A DNA stretch of 64,000 nt from Novosphingobium sp. 18050 (GTDB taxonomy: Bacteria > Pseudomonadota > Alphaproteobacteria > Sphingomonadales > Sphingomonadaceae): contig NZ_CACSJO010000002.1 in assembly GCF_902706195.1 (NCBI RefSeq), positions 124,001-188,000 of the forward strand, given 5' to 3'. Of this stretch, positions 25,619 through 34,292 are shown in pieces; position 1 is the first letter of the stretch; each line of letters starts with the position of its first letter. The notes under the pieces are model-generated. The model did no database searches. It saw only the letters and a program-made list of their open reading frames with translations, and was not told where the DNA came from. A program made the position numbers and the translations under genes.

Positions 25619-25981
25619 TTAGCTCATATCAAACTGGAGACCACTAATCCTCGAAAAGGCCCAACCCATTGCGAGGTAATCGAGCAGGAAGAGCGGCGTA
25701 ATCGCGGACGTCGGTTTAGGTATCCATGCTTCGTTTGAGAACGACAACACGCCAAGGTGCAACAGGCAGTAGAGCATTAGCGCGGACCAGTATCGAGGCT
25801 CCTGCTTTGCCGCGCCAAAGGCTTGTGCAGTTATCACTATGACCGCAAATGACATCGCCACCAGCCAGCCGGTTGCTGCTCGATCAATATATATCGCTGA
25901 ACCAAAAACCAAGAACAACACGGTCATTGGCAGCCATAGGGTGCTTGGATGTAAAGTCCGAAACTCGTAAATTTTCTGCAC
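25619..25981 (-). CDS. Small four-helix membrane protein, orphan
   Basis: The 120-residue product starts at a GTG and consists almost entirely of four hydrophobic segments (LWLPMTVLFLVFGSAIY, TGWLVAMSFAVIVITAQAF, SALMLYCLLHLGVLSF, ITPLFLLDYLAMGWAF). I recognise no family. Base composition is closer to 50% GC than the flanking genes, suggesting recent acquisition or relaxed constraint. No clear ribosome-binding site is present, so the start is provisional. Confidence 0.5.
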   Translation of the reverse strand: MQKIYEFRTLHPSTLWLPMTVLFLVFGSAIYIDRAATGWLVAMSFAVIVITAQAFGAAKQEPRYWSALMLYCLLHLGVLSFSNEAWIPKPTSAITPLFLLDYLAMGWAFSRISGLQFDMS

Positions 25982-26131
25982 AAGTGCGTTTTAGCGGCGT
26001 CTCGCTCAGTCGCAAGGGCGCTTTCAGATAGCTGTTTCGAGGCGCTTGACGTCCGCAATGGGGCGCGTGCCGACTAGCAGCTTGCGTCTAAAAATGGTGG
26101 AAAGCGGACGCTAAGTTCACACGAGCACGGC

Positions 26132-26641
26132 CTAGCGCCCGGCAGCTTTCTGCGCCCTTCGTCCGACGGCCTGCCTCATGGCTTTATAGCGCATGGCCCA
26201 ATGAAAACCTGAGAACGGGCTCACTGCATAGGTCGGATCACGCCAGAAGAGCAGCCTACGGCCAAGTCGCTCCCACACTGTATCCGGTGTGACCTCATTA
26301 AGCAGAATGCGAACATGCTGACCTGCATCGAATTGATCATCACAGATGCTCGCCATCACGACCCGGTACTCAGGCTGCTTGTGACCGAACCAAATGTGCG
26401 TAGGTCGTATGATCGCTATCGTGCCAACATAAGGCGGAGCATGGCCTTCGACTACATAACCGTCGATGGCTACAGTAGCTTGATCGGCCGCCGCCAGAGC
26501 AGCCGTCAGCTTCTCGCGGTCATCCTTATACGCCGTTGGACTGCACGCCAAGACGCTGGGACAAACAAGCGCGGTGGCCAAAAGCAGGGCGCCAACGGCT
26601 ATTGCGCGAGCCCGTGGTTCAATTGGTTGAGGCAGGAACAT
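26132..26641 (-). CDS. Hypothetical secreted protein
   Basis: The 169-residue product starts at ATG 26641 and has an N-terminal hydrophobic segment (AIAVGALLLATALVCPSVLAC) consistent with a signal peptide cleaved before or lipidated at Cys. The mature part includes IDGYVVEGHAPPYVGTIAIIRPTHIWFGHKQPEYRVV, which suggests a small beta-rich domain, and a basic tail. The frame extends to 26704 but the shorter start gives a sensible signal. Composition is lower in GC than its neighbours. I know no function. Confidence 0.5.
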   Translation of the reverse strand: MFLPQPIEPRARAIAVGALLLATALVCPSVLACSPTAYKDDREKLTAALAAADQATVAIDGYVVEGHAPPYVGTIAIIRPTHIWFGHKQPEYRVVMASICDDQFDAGQHVRILLNEVTPDTVWERLGRRLLFWRDPTYAVSPFSGFHWAMRYKAMRQAVGRRAQKAAGR

Positions 26642-26736
26642 ATCTAACGGTGGACCGACGCAGGAATGTCCGCAAGGGGGCGATAGCCGCCATATGCGTG
26701 GCATCGGATTTGTCCGCGCCGGGGCGGCTGCCTGGC

Positions 26737-28170
26737 TTAAGCCAGTCCCGTCAGCACCGCGAGTCCGAGGAAGGTGAAGAAGCCCATCGTATCGGTCGCG
26801 GTGGTCACGAAAACCGCTGAGGAAACCGCCGGGTCGACGTTGAAGCGGTCCAAGGTTACCGGGACGAGGATACCGGCAAGGCCCGCGACAAGGTTGTTTA
26901 TCAACATGGCGGAGGCGATCACCACGCCCAGAAGCGGGTTGCCGAAGACCAGTGCCGTGCCGGTGCCGATCAGGACGCCCAGCGCCAGCCCGTTGGTCAG
27001 GGCGATGCGGAATTCGCGCCAGATCATGCGCACGGTGTTCGAATCGGTCAGCTGGTTGGTGGCGATGGCGCGCACCACCACGGCCAGCGTCTGGGTGCCG
27101 GCATTGCCGCCCATGCCCGAGACGATCGGCATCAGCACTGCCAGCAGTGCGAACCGGGTGATCGCGCCCTGGAACAGGCCGACCACCGAGGAGGCCAGCA
27201 TTGCCGTCGCCAGGTTCACGACCAGCCAGGTCAGGCGGGCGCGCACGGTCAGCAGGATCGGCTCGTTGATGTCGCCGTCGCCCGCACCCGAGAGCAACAG
27301 GGCATCCTCGCCCGCTTCCTCGGAGATGATGTGGACGATGTCATCGACGGTGATCTGGCCGATCAGCCGCCCCGAGGTGTCGACCACCGCAGCCGAAATC
27401 AGCGCGTATTTCTGGAAGCGCAGCGCGACTTCTTCCTGGTCCATGTCGGCCGGGATCAGGGTCTGGTCTCGCGCCATCACGTCGTAGAGCGGGATATTGC
27501 GCGGGCAGCGCAGGATCCATGACAGCGAGCAGGTCCCTACCGGACGGTGCATCGGATCGACGCAGAACACTTCCCAGAACTCGGTCGGCAACTCGCGGTG
27601 TTCGCGCAGGTAATCGATGAGATCGCCCACGGTCATCGTCTCTGGCACCGCGACATGGTCGCGGCTCATCATGCGGCCGGCGGATTCTTCGGGGTAGGAC
27701 AGCGCCGATTCGATCGCGGCGCGGTCTTCCGGCTCCATCTCGGCGAGGACGGCCTGCTGGTCCGCCTCGTCGAGATCTTCCAGCATCGCGACGGCGTCGT
27801 CGGTATCGAGTTCGCCGGCGATCTCGGCGACGACGTCGGCCGGAAGCGCTTCCATCAGCGCTTCGCGAACCCAGTCGTTCATCTCGGCGATGACTTCCAC
27901 GCCCATCAGGTCGCGGATCGAGCGGGCGAGGGTCAGGCGTTCACGTTCGTCGACCAGCTCGAACAAGTCGGCGATGTCGGCGGGGTGGAGCGGTTCGACG
28001 AGGTCGTAGACGCGGTCGGAGTCCTCGTCGTCGAGGGCCTCCTTAACGTTGCGGACGAATTCGGGTTTGAGGCGGTTGTCTTCGTCGAGGGTCTCGGATT
28101 CGGGCATGCCTTCGGGCGCGGTATCTTCCGCGTTTCCGGGCAGTTCTTCCTTGAGGTCCACTTCGCTCAT
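26737..28170 (-). CDS. mgtE: Magnesium transporter MgtE
   Basis: The 477-residue protein has the MgtE layout: an acidic N-terminal superhelical domain (residues about 35-160, LHPADIADLFELVDERERL), a CBS pair (about 165-290, MSRDHVAVPETMTVGDLIDYL and ISAAVVDTSGRLIGQITVDDIV) and five transmembrane helices (about 315-477) with the pore sequence GMGGNAGTQTLAVVVRA. It is a Mg2+-gated inner-membrane channel, closed when cytoplasmic Mg2+ binds the N and CBS domains. The start is ATG 28170. Confidence 0.94.
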   Translation of the reverse strand: MSEVDLKEELPGNAEDTAPEGMPESETLDEDNRLKPEFVRNVKEALDDEDSDRVYDLVEPLHPADIADLFELVDERERLTLARSIRDLMGVEVIAEMNDWVREALMEALPADVVAEIAGELDTDDAVAMLEDLDEADQQAVLAEMEPEDRAAIESALSYPEESAGRMMSRDHVAVPETMTVGDLIDYLREHRELPTEFWEVFCVDPMHRPVGTCSLSWILRCPRNIPLYDVMARDQTLIPADMDQEEVALRFQKYALISAAVVDTSGRLIGQITVDDIVHIISEEAGEDALLLSGAGDGDINEPILLTVRARLTWLVVNLATAMLASSVVGLFQGAITRFALLAVLMPIVSGMGGNAGTQTLAVVVRAIATNQLTDSNTVRMIWREFRIALTNGLALGVLIGTGTALVFGNPLLGVVIASAMLINNLVAGLAGILVPVTLDRFNVDPAVSSAVFVTTATDTMGFFTFLGLAVLTGLA

Positions 28171-28267
28171 AAGGGCCGGTCTACGCAGCTATTTCGCAAT
28201 TGCAACAGCCGGAAGGAGGCGCGCCGGAGGTTTCCCTCAGGTCCTGCGGGCAGGTGAACGGGGCGAC

Positions 28268-28312
28268 GGTTCGGGGCCGAATGGTTCGGGCCGAAGGTTC
28301 GGGCCGAAAGTC
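28268..28312. repeat. Three short direct repeats
   Basis: Three near-identical 13-15 bp units of GGTTCGGGCCGAA lie head to tail in the 238-base divergent region between mgtE and the cyclophilin gene. The first unit has one extra G. No regulator is known to me for this motif. Confidence 0.6.
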
Positions 28313-28408
28313 AGGGGAGGCGTGACATTGGCGCGCCGCGCCTTATATCGGGCGCCAAGCCGACCGGCGCGCGTCAAGAATTTGCGCGCCGACAATAGGA
28401 GACATGCG

Positions 28409-28879
28409 ATGGCTGACGAATTTCTGACCCTCACGCTCGACACCGGCAATGGCGAAGGCGGCGACGTCAAGATCAAGCTGCGTTCGGACCTGGCCCCCGG
28501 CCACGTCGCTCGCATCAAGGAACTGACCGGCGAGGGTTTCTACGACGGCGTGAAGTTCCACCGCGTCATCCCCGGCTTCATGGCGCAGGGCGGCTGCCCC
28601 AACGGCACCGGCATGGGCGGTTCGGACAAGCCTGACCTCCAGGCCGAATTCAACGCTGAAAAGCACGTGCGCGGCGTGTGCTCGATGGCGCGCACCAGCT
28701 ACCCGCACTCGGCCAACAGCCAGTTCTTCATCGTGTTCGACGACGCGACCTTCCTCGACAAGCAGTACACTGTCTGGGGCCAGGTGGTCGAAGGCATGGA
28801 ACTCGTCGACGCGCTGCCCAAGGGCGAGCCGCCGCGCGAGCCGGGCAAGATCGTCAAGGCGACCATCAGCGAAGGCTGA
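28409..28879 (+). CDS. Cyclophilin-type peptidyl-prolyl isomerase
   Basis: The 156-residue protein lacks a signal peptide and is a minimal cytoplasmic cyclophilin. It carries the conserved FHRVIPGFMAQGGCPNGTGMGG, SMARTSYPHSANSQFFIV and YTVWGQVVEGMELVD segments, including the catalytic Arg of FHRV and the Gln and Phe of the substrate pocket. The start is fixed by ATGGCTGACG with AGGAGA eight bases upstream. It resembles PpiB-type proteins of alphaproteobacteria. Confidence 0.93.
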   Translation: MADEFLTLTLDTGNGEGGDVKIKLRSDLAPGHVARIKELTGEGFYDGVKFHRVIPGFMAQGGCPNGTGMGGSDKPDLQAEFNAEKHVRGVCSMARTSYPHSANSQFFIVFDDATFLDKQYTVWGQVVEGMELVDALPKGEPPREPGKIVKATISEG

Positions 28880-28901
28880 TCGGTCCTGCCGATGATTCGA
28901 G

Positions 28902-28930
28902 AAGGGCGGCCTGCAAGGGCCGCCCTTTTT
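28902..28930 (+). terminator. Intrinsic terminator after the cyclophilin gene
   Basis: AAGGGCGGCC pairs with GGGCCGCCCTT around a short loop and is followed directly by a T-run, a textbook Rho-independent terminator 22 bases past the stop. Confidence 0.85.
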
Positions 28931-29068
28931 CGTGGGCCTTGCGCAGGCCAGGGAGCAGCCGGAAGCCGCATGCCATTTTCAGGCAGATCCGGTCCGTCGA
29001 GGATGGACGGAGCCAAAATCGCGGCCGGGCGTTGATACAGGCACCAGAACACGAAAAACGGGTGCCAC

Positions 29069-30133
29069 TTGAAACGCTTACTTCCCTTGTGCCTTCCCGC
29101 CCTCGTAATGGTCTCCGCGTGCGGGTCGCGCAGCGAGCCCGCTGTCGCTCCTTCAAAGGCGGCGACGAGCGCCACGCTTGCCTTCGCCAATGCCCCCGGC
29201 GGGGGAGAGACGGAAGCGGCAGACAGCCTGATCATGCGCGCGCAAGTGGCGCTTGACCGGCTGGCCTTCTCGCCCGGAGTGATCGACGGCAGGGAAGGGC
29301 AGTCCTATAAGCTGGCGCTGGCCGCCTTCCAGGAAGCGCGGGGCCTGCCATCGACCGGACAACTCGATCCGGCGACGCAGGCGGCCCTGTTCCACGGGCA
29401 GGGCACGGCGGCGACGTTGCTCGTGGTGATCCCGGAAGCTTTCGCGCGCGGACCCTTTGTGCGGGACCTGCCGCACAAGACCGCTGATCTGGCCGGCTAT
29501 GACCACCTCGGCTACCGTTCGATGACCGAGGCTCTGGCGGAACGTTTCCACACCACCCCGGACACGCTTGTCGCGCTAAACGGCCCCAATACCGCGCTGG
29601 GGACGGGGCGCACGATCCGCGTACCTGCGATCGCCAACGTCGCGCCGGCGAAGATCGAGGGGGATGAACGCGGCTGGGCGGACACCCTGCAGCGCCTTGG
29701 CGTGGCGGGCGATCAGCCTGAGGCCGAGCGTATCGTCGTCGACAAGTCGCAAGGCACGCTGCGCGTCTACGACAAGGCGGACAAGCTGATCGCCCAGTTC
29801 CCGGTGACCACAGGGAGCGCCCACGATCCGCTGCCGATCGGCACCTGGAAGATCAGGGGGACGTCGCGAAACCCCGACTATCAGTACGACCCCGACCTGT
29901 TCTGGGACGCGAACAAGAACGACAAGGCCAAGCGCCTTGCGCCCGGCCCCAACGGCCCGGTCGGCGTGGTGTGGATCGACCTGTCGAAAGATCACTATGG
30001 CATTCACGGCACGCCCGAGCCGCAGACCATCGGTCGCAGCGAAAGCCACGGCTGCGTGCGTCTGACCAATTGGGATGCCGCCCGTCTGGCGCAGATGGTC
30101 CACACCGGGACGAACGTGGTGTTCCAGCCCTGA
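29069..30133 (+). CDS. L,D-transpeptidase lipoprotein with peptidoglycan-binding domain
   Basis: The 354-residue product begins at a TTG with a lipoprotein signal (LCLPALVMVSAC). A PG_binding_1-like motif follows at about 50-110 (LDRLAFSPGVIDG, ALAAFQEARGLPSTGQLD). The YkuD catalytic domain is C-terminal: VDKSQGTLRVYDKADKLIAQFPVTTGS, then HGTPEPQTIGRSESHGCVRLTN, with the conserved His and the nucleophilic Cys in SHGCVR. Such enzymes form 3-3 crosslinks or attach proteins to peptidoglycan in the periplasm. Confidence 0.88.
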   Translation: MKRLLPLCLPALVMVSACGSRSEPAVAPSKAATSATLAFANAPGGGETEAADSLIMRAQVALDRLAFSPGVIDGREGQSYKLALAAFQEARGLPSTGQLDPATQAALFHGQGTAATLLVVIPEAFARGPFVRDLPHKTADLAGYDHLGYRSMTEALAERFHTTPDTLVALNGPNTALGTGRTIRVPAIANVAPAKIEGDERGWADTLQRLGVAGDQPEAERIVVDKSQGTLRVYDKADKLIAQFPVTTGSAHDPLPIGTWKIRGTSRNPDYQYDPDLFWDANKNDKAKRLAPGPNGPVGVVWIDLSKDHYGIHGTPEPQTIGRSESHGCVRLTNWDAARLAQMVHTGTNVVFQP

Positions 30134-30271
30134 CAGCGGCGTAGCGGTCTGATCTCGCTTAAAAGGGATAGGCCGAGTCCTTGCCGCGATGGACGGAACT
30201 CCCGCTCCTTGCCCGCTTCCCCTGCCGGACCTAGCCCGAGGCTAACCAACCGGTTTCAAGGAGCAGGGACC

Positions 30272-30766
30272 ATGATGAAATTCCGTATTGCCGCCCCGCT
30301 GGGCATTTGTGCCGGCCTGTGCGCGCTCGCCGCTGCATCGCCCGCGGCTGCGAAAGTCACAGCCGAAGCCAACGTGGCACGCTCGGAAGGATCATGGGGC
30401 GGCGAGCTTGCGGTCGGCGTGCCGGTGATCGAGGACGGCGGCTTTGCGATCACCCCGGCAGTCGGCGCGTTCTTCCACAAGCGCGACCATGACGGTTTCT
30501 ACAAGGACGATTCGCAGTGCTTCCGCAGCAGCAATGACGAGCAGGTCTCTGACGGCAAGTGCGACAATTCCGGCACCAAGATCTTCGGCAAGGTGGAGGC
30601 CACCTATCGCCTGCCGATGTCCTTCTCGGTGGGCGTGGGCGCGCGCCTGATCGGTAATGACCTGCGCGCCTATGGCACCGTGGCGATGCCGCTGCTGCCG
30701 ATGGTCGACCTGAAGGGCAACATCGGCGATCACTATCTCGCGGCAGGCGTCCAGGCGCGCTTCTGA
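30272..30766 (+). CDS. Exported small protein, possibly beta-barrel
   Basis: The 164-residue product has an AAGGAG site eight bases before ATG 30272 and a signal peptide ending in SPAAAK. The mature sequence shows alternating hydrophobic strands (GGELAVGVPVIEDGGFAITPAVGAFF, KVEATYRLPMSFSVGVGARLIG, LRAYGTVAMPLLPMVDLKGNIGDHYLAAGVQARF) and ends in Phe, as outer-membrane beta-barrels often do. It contains two Cys in an Asp/Ser-rich loop. The family is unknown to me. Confidence 0.7.
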   Translation: MMKFRIAAPLGICAGLCALAAASPAAAKVTAEANVARSEGSWGGELAVGVPVIEDGGFAITPAVGAFFHKRDHDGFYKDDSQCFRSSNDEQVSDGKCDNSGTKIFGKVEATYRLPMSFSVGVGARLIGNDLRAYGTVAMPLLPMVDLKGNIGDHYLAAGVQARF

Positions 30767-30853
30767 CGGCTTTCGGCAGGTTGGGCGGGGTGAAGGACTA
30801 TTCCCTCGCCCCGCGCACGCTCGCCAGCAGGGCCGAACAAGCCTCCCGACCCC

Positions 30854-30883
30854 GCTCAGGCCGAGCCGGCTCAGGCCGAGCCG
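30854..30883. repeat. Exact 15-bp tandem duplication
   Basis: GCTCAGGCCGAGCCG occurs twice head to tail in the 145-base gap between convergent genes. Nothing else is recognisable in the gap except a weak GCGGGG/CCCCGC hairpin at 30785-30814. Confidence 0.75.
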
Positions 30884-30911
30884 GTCGACGTCCCGTCAGC
30901 CCGGCGGGCGA

Positions 30912-31115
30912 CTACCCCTCCAGCAGATCCACGTAAGCCACTACGTCGTTATCGGTGGCCAGGAACAGGCCGTCCTGTACGTCCTCGCTCTGCTGCGCAG
31001 CGATCGCCATGGCTTCGGACAGGGGGCCATAGAACAGGGTGTTCGCAGCCCCGCCCTCCGCCCCGCCGTCGAGGTGATAGAGGCGCACCGTGGCTGCTTC
31101 GTAAGTCGTGCGCAT
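30912..31115 (-). CDS. Small hypothetical protein coupled to DUF4169 gene
   Basis: The 67-residue acidic protein (MRTTYEAATVRLYHLDGG ... NDVVAYVDLLEG) starts at an ATG that overlaps the stop of the DUF4169 gene (ATGA), so it is translationally coupled. No domain is recognised. Its coding character and the tight overlap support a real gene. Confidence 0.6.
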   Translation of the reverse strand: MRTTYEAATVRLYHLDGGAEGGAANTLFYGPLSEAMAIAAQQSEDVQDGLFLATDNDVVAYVDLLEG

Positions 31116-31315
31116 CAGTCGTCTTCCTGCTTGTCCCGGATACCTTCGATCCGCGCGCCGTCCACGATCCGGTCGATCCGGGCGATTTCGGCCTTGGCGG
31201 CGATCCGCTCACCCTTGGTCCGGCCGTGTTTTGCACGGTTGGCCTGGGCCTGCGTCTTGTCTTCGGCCCGGTCGCGCGCCTTGCGGGCCATCCGAAGATT
31301 GATAATCTCTGCCAT
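31115..31315 (-). CDS. DUF4169 family protein
   Basis: The 66-residue basic protein starts MAEIINLRMARKARDRAE, the conserved beginning of DUF4169, and continues with many Lys, Arg and Glu predicted as helix. The family is small, restricted mainly to alphaproteobacteria and uncharacterised. The open frame continues upstream through the acyltransferase gene, but ATG 31315 matches the family start. Confidence 0.72.
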   Translation of the reverse strand: MAEIINLRMARKARDRAEDKTQAQANRAKHGRTKGERIAAKAEIARIDRIVDGARIEGIRDKQEDD

Positions 31316-31366
31316 GTCCGGCGCTTTACCGCGAGACTCGGCGAGGGGAAAGATGTTCCTCCTCAC

Positions 31367-31432
31367 GCCCCGAAGCAGACAGGCCAAGCTCTGCTTCAGG
31401 CGAAGGAAGGCTTGGCCTGTCTGCTTCGGGGC
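31367..31432. terminator. Perfect 23-bp inverted repeat overlapping acyltransferase 3' end
   Basis: Arms at 31367-31389 and 31410-31432 are exactly complementary (GCCCCGAAGCAGACAGGCC... and its reverse) around a 20-base loop. The right arm encodes residues near the C-terminus of the acyltransferase (RSRQAK), and the left arm lies about 50 bases upstream of the DUF4169 start. It may terminate or attenuate transcription or stabilise mRNA; no T-run is present. Confidence 0.65.
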
Positions 31433-32499
31433 AGCTTGCCGTTGAAGAGAAGCCGGAGCATCGGCACCATGGATATGATCTGATGCGTTGCGAGCGAACA
31501 TGCGGTTGCCAGCATCACGGTGCCGATAAACAGCAGGTAATGATCGTGAAGGATCGTCGACAGCACCTGGAACGCGACGGCGACATAGAAGATATGGACC
31601 AGATATACCGTGTAGGCCGCTTTCGATAAATACGCGGTGTTTTTCGATATTCTGGCGATCGAGCGGGCATGGATGAACACGGCCAGCGAAAAGAACGTCC
31701 CAATCACCGAATACAGAAAGTAAGTGGCGATCTTTGTTACCGGGTTCGGAATGCCGGTGATCTGCCGCACCGTGTAGGTCTCCGAGTTGTAGAGCATCAG
31801 GTAGAGCGCCATGGCGATGGCGGCGACGGCAAAAAGCGGAGCGGCACGGACCCGGTCCAGCAGGTCGGCTTTGTAAAGGACGTGGCCGACGACATAGAAC
31901 ACGATCATCACGCAGGCCCGCGAAAGCAGATAGAGGCTTTCGTAGTTCCCTTCCTTCATCCCGATCGCTGGGAAAGCGGCGTAGATGTACTGGTTCAGCA
32001 GCGTGCCCGCAAATACGGTGGCCACCATGCCGGCGATGACGGATGCGAGCGGCACCCCGCGCAGTTCCCGCGCTGCCCGTGAAAGGAGTTTGCCGGCGGC
32101 GGTGCCTTTGCCGGCGACCGTCAGCAGGCTGAACGACATCAGCACGAGGAGGAACCACAGGTGATCGATGTTGAAGGGGGTAGCGAAAAAGTCCCCCTTT
32201 CTGATCAGGTCGGTGAACCGCTGGAAGGTGAGCCAGACGACGACAAAGGGAATCAACAATTGCGCCGTTCTGGAGCGTAGCCAGTCCATCGGCTGCTTCT
32301 TGCTGATCGAGGCGGCGGCAAGATAGCCGGCGATCAGGAAGAAGGCCTGCATCCGCGTAGCGCGCGACAGCGACTGGATCACCCCGAATATCCAGGGATC
32401 GTCGGGCATGGTGCGAATTCGTCCGGCGGTATGCAGCAGCACACCGTAAAGGAGCAGGATGGCCCGCCAGAAGTCGAGGCCGACAAGTCTGTTTTGCAC
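31396..32499 (-). CDS. Acyltransferase family (OpgC/Acyl_transf_3-like) membrane protein
   Basis: The 367-residue protein has about ten transmembrane helices and the acyltransferase-3 hallmarks near the N-terminus: GLDFWRAILLLYGVLLHTAG, with the conserved His, followed by FFLIAGYLAA. WFLLVLMSFSLL and TVYLVHIFYVAVAF occur later. Members O-acylate periplasmic or surface glycans. The GTG at 32499 has an AGGGA site about six bases upstream and begins directly before the conserved domain. The target glycan is unknown. Confidence 0.8.
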   Translation of the reverse strand: MQNRLVGLDFWRAILLLYGVLLHTAGRIRTMPDDPWIFGVIQSLSRATRMQAFFLIAGYLAAASISKKQPMDWLRSRTAQLLIPFVVVWLTFQRFTDLIRKGDFFATPFNIDHLWFLLVLMSFSLLTVAGKGTAAGKLLSRAARELRGVPLASVIAGMVATVFAGTLLNQYIYAAFPAIGMKEGNYESLYLLSRACVMIVFYVVGHVLYKADLLDRVRAAPLFAVAAIAMALYLMLYNSETYTVRQITGIPNPVTKIATYFLYSVIGTFFSLAVFIHARSIARISKNTAYLSKAAYTVYLVHIFYVAVAFQVLSTILHDHYLLFIGTVMLATACSLATHQIISMVPMLRLLFNGKLPRSRQAKPSFA

Positions 32500-32629
32500 G
32501 TTGATCCCTAATCCGTCGCTGTCGGCACGGTAGCAGCGGCGGCGGAAGCGGGGTGGCCTTAATGATCCGAAATGCACGTTTCTGCGCGGTTGCAGCGCAG
32601 ATTGTGCGCTTGCAGCAAGAAGTCGCCCG

Positions 32630-34117
32630 TCAGGCTTCGACGGGCGAAGTCGTTACCCCGAGGTCCGGCAGACCGACCGAGCGCTTGCCCGAGAAATCGG
32701 TGCGGACCACGATCAGCCCGTCCTTTTCCAGATAGTCCAGCAGGCGCTGCACGCGGCGCGGGCTGCTGGTGCCGTAGATGCGGGCAAGGTCCATGTCGTC
32801 GGGGCAGGGCTTGCCGGCGATCGCGGCGCGGGCGATCACATAGAAGGTGGCCAGCGCATCGTCGGGGACATGCTTCGACAGGTTGATGAGGTCCATCCAG
32901 CGCTCGTCGTCGGGGTCTTCGATCCCGGCAAGCGCGGCGGCGAAGCCGCGGCGGAACATCGTGGCGTCCAGACCGCGCACCGAAATGCCCTTCATCCGGC
33001 AGCGGATGGTGAAATCCTGGAACAGCGTGGTCGACGACTGGAAGGTGCAGTCGTCCTCCTGCGCCATCGCGTTCATGATCTCGACCATTGCGGCGCGGCT
33101 TTCCTCCGCGTCGGGTTCGGGGCGCTGGCGCTCGCGTTCGCTCTCGCGGGACTGCGAACTGGTCGGTTCGAGCAGGTCGGATTCGGCGATTCGCCGCGCC
33201 AGCGTGTCGGCATCCTCGGTTTTCGGCGCCGGGCGGTGGAATTCCGGGCGGTCCGGTTCGACGTGGAGGTTTTCGTGGAGCAGCTCGCGCAGTTCCTCCG
33301 TCGAGGCGGTGGGCAGCGGAGCAAGGCCCGGCGTCACCGACTTGGCGCCGGTGCGCACGGTGCCGACGTCCACCGAAACCGGGCGGCGCGAGATGGCCGG
33401 GCCAAGGCCCAGGAACTGCCCGCGCGCAAGGTCGCGGATGGCTTCGGCCTGACGCCGCTCCATGCCGAGCAGGTCGGCGGCGCGGATCATGTCGATGTCG
33501 AGGAAAGTGCGCCCCATCAGGAAGTTGCTGGCCTCGGCCGCGACGTTCTTGGCCAGCTTGGCAAGGCGCTGGGTGGCGATCACGCCGGCAAGGCCGCGCT
33601 TGCGCCCGCGGCACATCAGGTTGGTCATCGCCGCCAGGCTGACGCGGCGGGCTTCTTCGGACACTTCGCCGGCGGCGGCGGGGGCGAACATCTGCGCTTC
33701 GTCGACCACCACCAGCGCGGGATACCACTGGTCGCGCGGGGCATCGAACAGGGCGTTCAGGAACTGCGCGGCGCACTTCATCTGCTGGTCGATTTCCAGC
33801 TCGTCCAGCGCCAGCACGACGGAGGCGCGGTGCTGGCGGATGCGGGCGCCGAGGCGGGCGATCTCGGCCTCGCCATAAGCGGAGCCGTCGATCACGACAT
33901 GGCCGAATTCCTCGGCGAGGCTGACGAAATCGCCTTCTGGGTCGATGACCACCTGCTGGACGATAGTGGCGCTCTCTTCCAGGATCCGGCGCAGCAGATG
34001 CGACTTTCCGGACCCGGAATTGCCCTGCACCAGCAGGCGGGTCGCCAGAAGTTCCTTGATGTCGATCTCAATCGGCTGGCCTTGCGGCGTCCGGCCGATA
34101 ACGATGTTCGCGCTCAC
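32630..34117 (-). CDS. HerA/DUF87-type ATP-binding protein
   Basis: The 495-residue ATPase has a P-loop GNSGSGKSH at 32-40, a Walker B-like [15 protein letters not shown] near 135-150 and an arginine-rich segment ([22 protein letters not shown]) typical of HerA/FtsK-superfamily translocases. The C-terminal about 230 residues carry a charged linker and a helical domain with a winged-helix-like end ([26 protein letters not shown]). No nurA-like nuclease gene is nearby. The GTG at 34117 has an AGGAG site seven bases upstream; the longer frame overlaps the divergent ALDH gene. Confidence 0.78.
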   Translation of the reverse strand: MSANIVIGRTPQGQPIEIDIKELLATRLLVQGNSGSGKSHLLRRILEESATIVQQVVIDPEGDFVSLAEEFGHVVIDGSAYGEAEIARLGARIRQHRASVVLALDELEIDQQMKCAAQFLNALFDAPRDQWYPALVVVDEAQMFAPAAAGEVSEEARRVSLAAMTNLMCRGRKRGLAGVIATQRLAKLAKNVAAEASNFLMGRTFLDIDMIRAADLLGMERRQAEAIRDLARGQFLGLGPAISRRPVSVDVGTVRTGAKSVTPGLAPLPTASTEELRELLHENLHVEPDRPEFHRPAPKTEDADTLARRIAESDLLEPTSSQSRESERERQRPEPDAEESRAAMVEIMNAMAQEDDCTFQSSTTLFQDFTIRCRMKGISVRGLDATMFRRGFAAALAGIEDPDDERWMDLINLSKHVPDDALATFYVIARAAIAGKPCPDDMDLARIYGTSSPRRVQRLLDYLEKDGLIVVRTDFSGKRSVGLPDLGVTTSPVEA

Positions 34118-34292
34118 GATGGTGCTCCTGCCAAAGGGGGCAGGGCGCGCGCAAGGTGGGGAGGCGGCTTTATCCAGAGGTCTGGCGGGGGAATTCGTCA
34201 AAGTGCGGCCCCACCCCATCGTCCCAAGGTACAATTGGCTGCGGCTCGATCCAGGCTCACACTGGCCCGCGATAAGTTCGGGAGACATGGCC

